This document shows, in pieces, positions 17,197 through 25,422 of a stretch of DNA of 37,640 bases. This DNA comes from Flavobacterium muglaense (GTDB lineage Bacteria > Bacteroidota > Bacteroidia > Flavobacteriales > Flavobacteriaceae), in NCBI RefSeq assembly GCF_014305155.1, contig NZ_JACRUK010000038.1, forward strand, positions 1 through 37,640, given 5' to 3'. A program made the position numbers and the translations under genes. How positions within the stretch are numbered: the first letter of the stretch is position 1; each line of letters starts with the position of its first letter. The notes beneath the pieces were generated by a model. The model was given only the letters and a program-made list of their open reading frames with translations. It did not search any database and was not told where the DNA came from.

Positions 17197-18015
17197 ATGA
17201 TTATAGTTAAATCCCGTGAAGAAATTGAATTAATGCGCGAAAGTGCCTTAATTGTATCGAAAACATTAGGAATGATTGCTTCTGAAATCAAAGAAGGAGT
17301 AACTACATTACATTTAGATAAATTAGCCGAAGAATTCATTCGTGATCACGGTGCTGTGCCTAGTTTTCTAGGATTGTATGGTTTTCCAAACTCATTATGT
17401 ATGAGTCCGAATTCACAAGTTGTACACGGAATCCCAAACAATACACCGCTTCAAAGTGGTGATGTGATCTCGGTAGACTGTGGTGCTTTTAAAAATGGAT
17501 ACCACGGAGATCACGCTTATTCTTTTGAAATAGGAGAAGTTGCACCCGAAACTAAAAAATTATTACAGATTACCAAAGAATCTTTGTACGTAGGAATCCG
17601 CGAATTTAAAGCTGGAAACCGCGTAGAAGATGTGGGGAATGCTATCCAAAAATATACAGAAGCACATGGTTATGGCGTGGTTCGCGAATTAGTAGGACAC
17701 GGTTTAGGGCAAAAAATGCACGAAGATCCTGAAATGCCAAATTACGGAAAACGCGGTCGCGGAAAACTATTTGTTGAAGGAATGGTAGTTGCAATTGAAC
17801 CGATGATCAATCAAGGGACACGCAACATCAAACAACACAAAGACGGATGGACAATCACTACTGCTGATAATAAACCAAGCGCACACTTTGAACACGATGT
17901 GGCCTTAGTTGACGGTAAACCAGAGCTACTTTCTACATTTGCATACGTGTATCAAGCACTCGGAATTGTGAGTAATGAAGAAGATGAGTTCAGAAAAGTG
18001 CCTTTGGTATTGTAA
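17197..18015 (+). CDS. map: type I methionine aminopeptidase
   Basis: Encodes 272 residues, a cytoplasmic dimetal enzyme that removes the initiator methionine from new proteins. The five metal ligands are present with the E. coli spacing: Asp94 (SVDCGA), Asp105 (GYHGDHAYSF), His168 (VGHGLG), Glu201 (AIEPMI) and Glu232 (FEHDVAL), each three less than the E. coli numbers 97, 108, 171, 204 and 235. There is no N-terminal zinc-binding extension, so it is the short bacterial type. The gene has its own -7 element and is not tightly linked to its neighbours. Confidence 0.97.
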   Translation: MIIVKSREEIELMRESALIVSKTLGMIASEIKEGVTTLHLDKLAEEFIRDHGAVPSFLGLYGFPNSLCMSPNSQVVHGIPNNTPLQSGDVISVDCGAFKNGYHGDHAYSFEIGEVAPETKKLLQITKESLYVGIREFKAGNRVEDVGNAIQKYTEAHGYGVVRELVGHGLGQKMHEDPEMPNYGKRGRGKLFVEGMVVAIEPMINQGTRNIKQHKDGWTITTADNKPSAHFEHDVALVDGKPELLSTFAYVYQALGIVSNEEDEFRKVPLVL

Positions 18016-18055
18016 GATTTCGCAAAGAGATTTTCTGTTAATTGAAATGTACCAA

Positions 18056-18073
18056 CACGAATTCACACGAATA
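18056..18073. repeat. short CACGAA repeat upstream of GxxExxY gene
   Basis: Two copies of CACGAA (18056-18061 and 18066-18071) within CACGAATTCACACGAATA. They are in inverted orientation to the four TTCGTG copies downstream of the gene. Confidence 0.6.
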
Positions 18074-18110
18074 AGCAGCGGCTAAATAATTTTATAAACT
18101 TTACCTATAA

Positions 18111-18485
18111 ATGCAAGAAATTTATCTAAAGGAAGAATCTTATATAATTGTTGGTTTGTGTATGGAAGTACATAAAATTTTAGGCAAAGGTCATAGTGAA
18201 AAAGTATATGGAGATGCATTAGAGTACGAATTTCAAAAAAACAAAGTTCCTTACAAGCGTGAATCTAAATACAATATAGTTTACAAAGACATTATATTGC
18301 CCAGTTATTACTTTGCAGACTTTGTTGTGTTTGACGAAATCATTGTAGAAATTAAAGCTATTCAAGAGTTAACAAATAGCGAAATAAAACAAACATTAAA
18401 TTACTTAGCAGCTTCTCAAAACAAACTTGGAATCCTTGTGAATTTTGGAGAAGACATCTTAAAATATAAAAGAATCTTATTGTAA
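18111..18485 (+). CDS. GxxExxY family protein
   Basis: Encodes 124 residues. The family-naming motif is GHSEKVY (about residues 27-33), preceded by VGLCMEVHKILGKG. The later FADFVVFDEIIVEIKA resembles the D...ExK core of PD-(D/E)XK nuclease folds, to which these proteins are thought to be related; the activity has not been established as far as I know. The protein is complete at the usual length of about 125 residues. Copies of this family occur in many Bacteroidetes genomes, often near short repeats, and here the gene is bracketed by inverted CACGAA/TTCGTG repeats, suggesting it arrived as a small insertion between map and the methyltransferase gene. It lies 95 bases after map, with no recognised promoter of its own. 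Confidence 0.88.
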   Translation: MQEIYLKEESYIIVGLCMEVHKILGKGHSEKVYGDALEYEFQKNKVPYKRESKYNIVYKDIILPSYYFADFVVFDEIIVEIKAIQELTNSEIKQTLNYLAASQNKLGILVNFGEDILKYKRILL

Positions 18486-18493
18486 AACAAATA

Positions 18494-18548
18494 TTCGTGA
18501 AATTCATTTTACACCAAATTAAGTTCGTGTAAATTCGTGAAATTCGTG
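18494..18548. repeat. TTCGTG repeat cluster downstream of GxxExxY gene
   Basis: Four copies of TTCGTG at 18494, 18524, 18534 and 18543, the last three in near-tandem units of nine to ten bases (AAATTCGTG-like). They are the inverse complement of the upstream CACGAA copies at 18056-18071. Confidence 0.65.
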
Positions 18549-18568
18549 TTTAATTCACTTGAAAAAAC

Positions 18569-19333
18569 TTGAAAAAACTATTCAAACTCGTGCTTAATAC
18601 TATCCCTCGCCCTATTCTTATTCGTTTAAGTTATGTGGCGAGACCTGTTTTGGCTTTTGCCTTAAAGGGAACTACTTTTACAGATCCTATTGACGGGAAA
18701 AGTTTTAAAAGCTTCTTGCCCTATGGATACGGGACGCAACGTAATAACGTGCTTTCGCCAAGTACACTTTCGCTAGAGAGACACCGTTTATTGTGGTTGT
18801 ACCTCAACGAAAAAACTGATTTTTTTACAGCTCCTAAAAAAGTATTGCATTTTGCTCCTGAGCAAGCCTTTTACAAACTGTTTAGAAATCAAAAAAACCT
18901 AGATTACACCACAACCGATTTGTTTTCACCTCTTGCTGATGTAAAAGCAGATATTTGCGACTTGCCTTTTGAGGACAATCAGTACGATGTTATTTTGTGC
19001 AACCACGTTTTAGAGCACATTCCAGATGATACTAAAGCCATGCAGGAATTGTACCGCGTATTAAAACCAGGCGGAATGGCGATATTACAAATTCCGCAAG
19101 ATTTGAATCGCGCAATAACTTATGCCGATGACACAATAACGGATCAAAAAAAACGTGCTGAAATATTTGGACAATACGATCATGTACGTATTTATGGTCG
19201 TGATTATTTTGATAAATTGAGAAGCATTGGTTTCACAGTTGTCGAAGAAGATTATACCCATAAAATTACTCCCGAATTAGTAGAAAAATACTGTTTAGCA
19301 AAAGGGGAAATCATCCCTGTTTGTTTCAAATAA
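18569..19333 (+). CDS. class I SAM-dependent methyltransferase
   Basis: Encodes 254 residues from a TTG start. The N-terminal 60 residues (KLVLNTIPRPILIRLSYVAR, then SFLPYGYGTQRNNVLSPSTL) are characteristic of this flavobacterial group. The methyltransferase core starts with KVLHFAPEQAFYKLF (about 91-105), a variant of motif I without GxGxG, continues with DICDLPFEDNQYDVILCNHV LEHIPDD (about 128-155), and ends with the post-motif LYRVLKPGGMAILQIP. The substrate is unknown. No in-frame ATG precedes the conserved part, so the TTG at 18569 is kept. It sits in a 10-base tandem duplication (ACTTGAAAAA twice), which places a second TTG in another frame just upstream. The gene follows the TTCGTG repeat cluster by 20 bases. 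Confidence 0.87.
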   Translation: MKKLFKLVLNTIPRPILIRLSYVARPVLAFALKGTTFTDPIDGKSFKSFLPYGYGTQRNNVLSPSTLSLERHRLLWLYLNEKTDFFTAPKKVLHFAPEQAFYKLFRNQKNLDYTTTDLFSPLADVKADICDLPFEDNQYDVILCNHVLEHIPDDTKAMQELYRVLKPGGMAILQIPQDLNRAITYADDTITDQKKRAEIFGQYDHVRIYGRDYFDKLRSIGFTVVEEDYTHKITPELVEKYCLAKGEIIPVCFK

Positions 19334-19363
19334 AAGAATATATAAAAATTTAAATTTCACCAT

Positions 19364-19412
19364 TAAGGGATTAAGTTTATTAAGTCAAAAGCTTAGTTTC
19401 CTTAATCCCTTA
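19364..19412. repeat. long hairpin between methyltransferase and helicase genes
   Basis: TAAGGGATTAAG (19364-19375) pairs perfectly with CTTAATCCCTTA (19401-19412); the 25-base loop holds a further TAAG/CTTA match. There is no T run after it, so it is not a typical terminator. Similar CATTAAG...CTTAAT hairpins are, from memory, common between flavobacterial genes. Confidence 0.55.
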
Positions 19413-19477
19413 CTGTTTAAAATTAGTTACCACTAACATTTTGACGTAGCACCCTTCAAAAACCCATAGCCTTAATT

Positions 19478-22384
19478 TTGACAACTGTATCCAAATTTCC
19501 GTTTTGTTTTGACTTGAGTTGGGATGTAAAAAGCAATTTTTTCACGCCTACCGCTTATGTCGTACCTACGAACCAACCGATAACTTATCTCGATAAAAAA
19601 GCCAATCCTGCAGTACTCAAAAGCTTCGGGATTGACGTTATTCATTTAGACAAGTCCATACAAAAAGCGGTGGCTATTTGTGAAAGCCTGCAAGCCGAAG
19701 CACTCGCTAAAAAATTCAATTCGGCTAAAGCCAAAAAAAGCTTAGAGGAATTATTCAAAGACCCGAAAGTTGCTATTGGGATTCAGTTGTACCAAAATTT
19801 AAAACTTACCGAATTTTTAACGCTGGTTCAAACCCATGATTTTCCTATTTGCTTTTCTTTGGACAAAGACAAAGATTTTAGAAAAAGCAAAATCTCTACC
19901 CAAAATCAACCTTTGGAAACTAAAATTCATTTTCTAAAAACTGATGAAAGCATTCAATACCAGTTGCAATTGCAAGAAAACAAAAAACCTTTTGATCTTG
20001 CAGAAAGAGCGATAACAATCTTGGTTGATGAACCCGCTTGGTTGATTGTAGACAAAAATTTAGTACAACTAAAAGCAATAGACGCTAAGAAGTTAAAACC
20101 GTTTTTAACCAAGAAAACCATAGAAATCCCCTCTCGAATGATGGTTGAATATTTTCAAAAATTCATCAAAGACATTGTTAAAAAAGTAGATGTTACGGCT
20201 GATGGTTTTGAAATTATCAAGCGTACTACTATCGTATCTTGCCAACTTGAAGCAGTGCATGATTTTTTTAAAAACAGCTATTACCTTAATTTACGTTTTG
20301 ATTATAACGGTTATCTTTTTGAGGGTTCGAAAAATAAACTCACCCATTCTGAAATTGATTTAGACGATCCCGAAAACATAAAAGTGATTCAGTACAAGAG
20401 AGATCAAGCTGCCGAAATCATCTTTGAACAAAAACTAGTTCACTTGGGTTTTGAAAAAACAGAAAATGGTTTTTTTAGGCTTTCGCCAAAATTAAAAAGT
20501 ACAGAATTACACGATACCATTCAATGGGTTATTGAACATAAGGATTTATTAGAATTGGAAGGGTTTCATCTGGATCATTTTACTTTAGATGGAAAGAGAA
20601 TACAAACCACAAAACCTGTAATTGCGTTTTCTAACCAAATACAAAACGACTGGTTTGATATCAAAATCACCGTTAGTTGTGGTGCATTCGAATTTAATTT
20701 TATCGAAATTATACCAAATTTAAAACAGCAAAACCAAGTTTATCTATTGCCTGATGGCAGTTGTTTTTTAATTCCAAAAGAATGGATGATGCAATACGCT
20801 CCTTTGGCCAAACTAGCCAAAGTACAACAAGAAGTGTTGCAGCTACCTAAAAATAATTACGCCATTCTTCAAGCAATACCTGAACTTCAACTGGATTTAA
20901 AACCCGAAACTGCGGTACCGTTTACACTATCCCCTTTGGTAAAAGCCACATTAAGACCTTATCAAACTCAAGGGGTACAATGGCTGCTAGACCATTATCA
21001 AAATGGCATGGGCGCTTGCCTAGCCGATGATATGGGTTTAGGAAAAACCATCCAAACACTAACCACCTTAGTGGCAGTACAAGAACAACTCGAGAACCAG
21101 CAGCGAGAAGCTGAGCAGTTGGACTTATTTGGGAACACCATTCCACAAGCCAAGGAATATTTAAAAGTTTTAGTGGTTTTGCCTTCTTCATTAGTATTCA
21201 ACTGGTACAATGAAGCTCGCAAATTCACACCGCATTTACGACGCATTCAATACATTGGCAAGGACCGAAAATTGATTGCCAAAAAACTAATGCGGTACGA
21301 TTTGGTCTTTACTAGCTACGCTATTGCTACGCGCGATATTGCCATTTTAGAAAAGCATCAATTTCGTTTTTTAATTTTGGACGAAAGTCAATACATCAAA
21401 AATAAGAGTTCGAAAATATTCAAGGCTATCAATCAAATTCCGGCGGCAAATAAGATTTCACTAAGTGGCACACCTATCGAAAATTCTCTGGATGATTTAT
21501 GGTCACAAATGGAATTTATCAATCCTGATATCCTAGGAAGCCATTCGTCCTTTGTCAAAAACTACAAAAATCCAATTGAAAAAAATCAGGATGAAACAGC
21601 ACTGGCAGAGTTAAAAACATTGATCAGTCCGTTTATTTTAAGACGCACAAAAGAACAAGTACTGGATGATTTACCTGAACTTACGGAGCAAATTTATTAT
21701 TGCGAGATGGAGAAGGATCAGGAAAAGCTTTACGAAGAAGAAAAGTCTAAAGCGCGCAATTCACTCTTGCGAACAGACGGTGGAAAAGTCGATAAGATTA
21801 ACATCATTAACAGCTTGATGCGCTTGAGACAATTGAGCAATCACCCTAAAATGATTGACGCGAAGTCGGATATCGATTCGGGTAAATTCAATGCTGTAAC
21901 TCATTATTTGAGCACTTTGATTCAGTCCAAACAAAAGACAATTGTGTTTAGTTCATTTGTTTCTAATTTGGGTTTTTATAAAGAATGGTGCATTGAAAAC
22001 AAGATCAAGTTTTGTGAACTCACAGGCGCTACAGATCAAAAAGACCGTGAAATTGCCGTTACTAATTTTCAAGAGCAAGACGAAATTTTACTATTTTTCA
22101 TTTCGTTGAAAGCAGGTGGTGTAGGATTGAATATCACTAAGGCATCTTATGTATTGTTTTTAGACCCTTGGTGGAACCCTTTTGCTGAAAAGCAAGGAAT
22201 AGGCCGCGCACACAGAATAGGGCAATTGAATAAAGTTAATGTCATTCGTTTTATATCGAAAAACACTGTAGAAGAAAAAATCATCCGATTGCAAGAAAGC
22301 AAAAAACTGTTATCAGATTCCCTTCTAGATGAAAACAGTATTAGTAGTGAGGTAGAAACGCACTTGAACTACCTATTGGAATAA
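19478..22384 (+). CDS. SNF2-family DEAD/DEAH-box helicase
   Basis: Encodes 968 residues. The C-terminal half carries all SNF2 motifs: Walker A ADDMGLGKTIQ (Lys about 523), DEAH variant DESQ (about 635-638), LSGTPIENSLDDLWSQMEF, LKAGGVGLNIT, and the arginine-finger motif GIGRAHRIGQ. The N-terminal 480 residues are the poorly characterised region usual for bacterial SNF2 proteins; no SWIM zinc cluster is seen. These enzymes translocate on double-stranded DNA; the cellular role in Bacteroidetes is not known. No ATG exists near the conserved N-terminus, so a TTG at 19478 is used; this start is uncertain because TAATTTTG, a perfect -7 box, covers 19473-19480. If that box is used, translation would have to begin further in, for example at the TTG at 19514. 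Confidence 0.9.
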   Translation: MTTVSKFPFCFDLSWDVKSNFFTPTAYVVPTNQPITYLDKKANPAVLKSFGIDVIHLDKSIQKAVAICESLQAEALAKKFNSAKAKKSLEELFKDPKVAIGIQLYQNLKLTEFLTLVQTHDFPICFSLDKDKDFRKSKISTQNQPLETKIHFLKTDESIQYQLQLQENKKPFDLAERAITILVDEPAWLIVDKNLVQLKAIDAKKLKPFLTKKTIEIPSRMMVEYFQKFIKDIVKKVDVTADGFEIIKRTTIVSCQLEAVHDFFKNSYYLNLRFDYNGYLFEGSKNKLTHSEIDLDDPENIKVIQYKRDQAAEIIFEQKLVHLGFEKTENGFFRLSPKLKSTELHDTIQWVIEHKDLLELEGFHLDHFTLDGKRIQTTKPVIAFSNQIQNDWFDIKITVSCGAFEFNFIEIIPNLKQQNQVYLLPDGSCFLIPKEWMMQYAPLAKLAKVQQEVLQLPKNNYAILQAIPELQLDLKPETAVPFTLSPLVKATLRPYQTQGVQWLLDHYQNGMGACLADDMGLGKTIQTLTTLVAVQEQLENQQREAEQLDLFGNTIPQAKEYLKVLVVLPSSLVFNWYNEARKFTPHLRRIQYIGKDRKLIAKKLMRYDLVFTSYAIATRDIAILEKHQFRFLILDESQYIKNKSSKIFKAINQIPAANKISLSGTPIENSLDDLWSQMEFINPDILGSHSSFVKNYKNPIEKNQDETALAELKTLISPFILRRTKEQVLDDLPELTEQIYYCEMEKDQEKLYEEEKSKARNSLLRTDGGKVDKINIINSLMRLRQLSNHPKMIDAKSDIDSGKFNAVTHYLSTLIQSKQKTIVFSSFVSNLGFYKEWCIENKIKFCELTGATDQKDREIAVTNFQEQDEILLFFISLKAGGVGLNITKASYVLFLDPWWNPFAEKQGIGRAHRIGQLNKVNVIRFISKNTVEEKIIRLQESKKLLSDSLLDENSISSEVETHLNYLLE

Positions 22385-22386
22385 AA

Positions 22387-22417
22387 AAATGCCCGCTAAA
22401 AAATTTAGCGGGCATTT
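22387..22417. terminator. bidirectional terminator between helicase and M16 peptidase
   Basis: A perfect 14-bp stem AAATGCCCGCTAAA (22387-22400) / TTTAGCGGGCATTT (22404-22417) with a 3-base loop, between two converging genes whose stops lie within about 25 bases on each side. Confidence 0.85.
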
Positions 22418-22438
22418 ATACTTAAAATTTAAACCTAA

Positions 22439-25252
22439 TTATTTTTGAACTTCAGGCATTAGCATAGCAATCACTTTATCTTTAGTCAGATATTTTTTAG
22501 CCACAGCTTGAATGTCTTTGGCAGTAACTTTGTTAATTGCTTCTTCTACTTGAAAAATCTTATCTGGACTTTTTCCGTCAATATACGATTGTGTAAAATT
22601 ACTCAGCCAGAATTTATTGTCTTTAATATCCTTTTTATAATCTAATAACTCTGCTTCTTTAAATTTAGCTACATCCTTTTCATCAGGACCGTTATCAATT
22701 ATTTTTTGTAATTCTTTTAATGCTGATGTTGTTAATTTTTCAGCATTTTCAGGACCACAAGGAAAACCTATTCTAAAATTGAAAGAACCATTTGGTACTT
22801 TAGTCATGCTACCACGAGCGCTTACTCCGTAAACACCAGCTTCGTTCTCTCTTAGTTCTTCAATTAACTTAATAGTCAAGACTTCGCCCAAGGCTTGCAT
22901 TGCTAAAGCTTCCTTGTCAGAGTAGGTTGCGTCACCGTAATACATAATGGTAACTGTACTTTTAGGATCAGTTCCTTTATTGATTACTTTTTTCAAATCT
23001 CCTTTTAGCATGCGGTACCCTAAATCAGTCACGACATCTTTTTTAGTAGTTGAAGGCAATGATGCAATGTATTTAGTTGCATAATCTTCCATCATTTTAT
23101 CATCAACATTCCCTACAAAGAAGAATTCAAAGTCACCTGCATTAGCAAAACGCTCTTTGTATTTTTTGTAAGCCAATTGATAATCTGTTTGCGCCCAGGT
23201 TTTATCTGTAGGAACGATTCCGTTAAATCTAGGATCTTCTTTCAATAAATAAGCATATAATTCTTGTTGAAAAAAGAACGAAGGTTGTGAAGCCATATTT
23301 TTGTAGAAAGCAGATTGTTTTTGCTTAAATCCTTCATAGGCTTCTTGATCTAAGTTCAAATCTGTGAAATACGCATAAGTACTTTGAAATAAATACTCTA
23401 AGTCTTTCGGAGTTGCACGTCCTTTTAAACCTTCGGTAATAGAACCAATATAAGGGTTAACTGAAGCGATTTTACCCGACATGAATTTGTTAATATCGTT
23501 CAATGACAAACCAGAGAAACCAGCTTCTGCCAATGCTCCGTTAGCAAATTGAGTTTTGATTAATTCCTCATTAGAGTACGTATTTGTACCCCCAAAACTA
23601 ACTGCATCCATTAAGATTTCGTCATTTTTAAAGTCGGTTTTCTTATATTTTACTTTAGCACCATTAGAAAGAAATAATGTTGTTAAACCTAATTTAGTAT
23701 CTGTTTCTTTCTTTACAATAGACCCTGGTTTTACTTCATTTCTAAGCAAACTTTTCACCGCTTTAGAATCTTGGTACGGTGTAATCTCGGCTGCATTAAG
23801 TTTTAAAGCATCTAGAACTTGTTGCTCTGTTACTTTTACTAATCCTTCTTTTTCTGGACCTGTAATAATCACTACTCTATTATCTTCTTTCACTAGATCC
23901 TTCATGTAAGCAGCTACATCAGCAATTGAAATTGAAGGCAAGACTGCTTTAGTAGTAGCAAACTCCCACTCTATTCCTGGCGAAGGTACCTGCTCTAAAA
24001 ACTGTGATTGGTATTGACTTACAAATCGATCTGAATCCGTTTTATCACGATCATTGTATTGTTTTTCATACTGAGCTAGAATCTCAGACTTTGCTCTGTC
24101 TAATTCATCTTGTGTAAATCCGTATTTTTTAGCACGTTCGTTTTCTACAGCCAAAACTTTAAGGGCTGATAATTGCTTGTCTTCTTGAACAACAGCAACT
24201 GATTGATAAGCCTCCTTAGTTCTAGCATAAGTTCCACCATGATAAGAGTATCCGTATGTAAATGGTGGAGTAGCTGAGTTTACTAACTCACCTAATCTAT
24301 TGTTGATCATCGTTGCAAACAAACCTTCGGTTAGATTGTCTTTATAATCACCAATCGTTTTCATTTTTTTTGGTGCACCATAATCCTTGTACATCAATTG
24401 AACCATCGTGTATGGCGCTTCTTTATCACTTTCAACAGCTACAAAAGTCTCCTTGTGATTAGGAACGTCGTATATCTTTCTTTCTTTTTCATTCGCTGGG
24501 TTTTTATACTTAGAGAAGTGTTCTTTCACTTTTTTCTCCATCGCAGCAACGTCAATATCCCCAACAACAATAACACTAATCAAATCTGGGCGGTACCAAT
24601 CTTTGTAAAAATTAATAATCTTATCGTACTTGAATTTTTCTAAAATTTCTTTTTCTCCAATAGGCAAACGATCTGCATAATGCGAATTGTGCATCATTTT
24701 TGGCAAATAACGCCCTAACATTCTTTTATCTGCACCAAGGCCTAGTCTATATTCCTCTAGAACTACTCCTCTTTCTTTTTCAATCTCTTCTGGAGTCAGA
24801 TCAGCATTAAAAGCCCAGTCTTCAATAATATTGAATCCGTTTTCTAATTTTTCTGGACTGTCTGAAGGAATTGGAAGGAAATAAACCGTTTCGTCAAAAC
24901 TAGTATAAGCATTTAAATGTTGACCAAATTTGACCCCGATACTCTGCAAATAATCTACTAATTTATTCTTCGGAAAACGTTTTGTACCATTAAAATTCAT
25001 GTGCTCCATAAAGTGAGCCAGTCCTCTTTGATCATCATTTTCAAGAATAGATCCCGCATTAACTACTAATCGTAAATCAACTTTATTTTCGGGTTTGGCA
25101 TTTTTCTTGATGTAGTAAGTTAAGCCATTCGACAACACACCTGTTTTAACAGTTGGATCCGAAGGAATATTTTTTGAAAGATCGATATCTTGCGCAAAAA
25201 TTGCAGAAGAACACAATAGCAGTCCGAGGGTTACTCTAGAAAATTGTTTCAT
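22439..25252 (-). CDS. M16 family (pitrilysin/insulinase-type) zinc metallopeptidase, secreted
   Basis: Encodes 937 residues from the ATG at 25252. A signal peptide (1-20, ending SAIFAQ) is evident; the frame extends upstream to a GTG at 25327, but that would bury the signal peptide, so 25252 is chosen. The first M16 domain has the inverted zinc motif HFMEH (80-84) and the third ligand Glu160 in EKERGVVLEE. The second half (about 530-930) has the M16 fold pattern, including RENEAGVYGVSARGS, but no HxxEH, as expected for the inactive partner domain. The two-domain, ~930-residue arrangement resembles E. coli PqqL. It should degrade peptides in the periplasm. The gene is divergent from the type IX secretion plug gene; only a one-mismatch -7 box is seen (TACCTTTA, 25280-25273). 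Confidence 0.93.
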   Translation of the reverse strand: MKQFSRVTLGLLLCSSAIFAQDIDLSKNIPSDPTVKTGVLSNGLTYYIKKNAKPENKVDLRLVVNAGSILENDDQRGLAHFMEHMNFNGTKRFPKNKLVDYLQSIGVKFGQHLNAYTSFDETVYFLPIPSDSPEKLENGFNIIEDWAFNADLTPEEIEKERGVVLEEYRLGLGADKRMLGRYLPKMMHNSHYADRLPIGEKEILEKFKYDKIINFYKDWYRPDLISVIVVGDIDVAAMEKKVKEHFSKYKNPANEKERKIYDVPNHKETFVAVESDKEAPYTMVQLMYKDYGAPKKMKTIGDYKDNLTEGLFATMINNRLGELVNSATPPFTYGYSYHGGTYARTKEAYQSVAVVQEDKQLSALKVLAVENERAKKYGFTQDELDRAKSEILAQYEKQYNDRDKTDSDRFVSQYQSQFLEQVPSPGIEWEFATTKAVLPSISIADVAAYMKDLVKEDNRVVIITGPEKEGLVKVTEQQVLDALKLNAAEITPYQDSKAVKSLLRNEVKPGSIVKKETDTKLGLTTLFLSNGAKVKYKKTDFKNDEILMDAVSFGGTNTYSNEELIKTQFANGALAEAGFSGLSLNDINKFMSGKIASVNPYIGSITEGLKGRATPKDLEYLFQSTYAYFTDLNLDQEAYEGFKQKQSAFYKNMASQPSFFFQQELYAYLLKEDPRFNGIVPTDKTWAQTDYQLAYKKYKERFANAGDFEFFFVGNVDDKMMEDYATKYIASLPSTTKKDVVTDLGYRMLKGDLKKVINKGTDPKSTVTIMYYGDATYSDKEALAMQALGEVLTIKLIEELRENEAGVYGVSARGSMTKVPNGSFNFRIGFPCGPENAEKLTTSALKELQKIIDNGPDEKDVAKFKEAELLDYKKDIKDNKFWLSNFTQSYIDGKSPDKIFQVEEAINKVTAKDIQAVAKKYLTKDKVIAMLMPEVQK

Positions 25253-25422
25253 AAATGTTTGTTTAATTTCAATAAAGGTATTGATAAAAAATCGAAAATC
25301 AGAATTTTGATAAGAATATTTTAACACATTTCCTACATTCTACTGCTATTCCACCGAATAAAATTCTACAAAACACCAATTATAAATTAGTATATTTAGC
25401 GTTTTTTAAACCCGTTGTTTCC

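Noticed and set aside
18056..18548. CRISPR array
   Set aside because: The repeats are six to ten bases, irregularly spaced and flank a gene; there are no spacers of uniform length and no cas genes.
23556..23909. 117-codon plus-strand frame inside the M16 peptidase gene
   Set aside because: Antisense shadow of a clear gene, with no family resemblance and no promoter.
25253..25327. GTG-initiated extension of the M16 peptidase
   Set aside because: It would place 25 charged and aromatic residues in front of a well-formed signal peptide starting at 25252.
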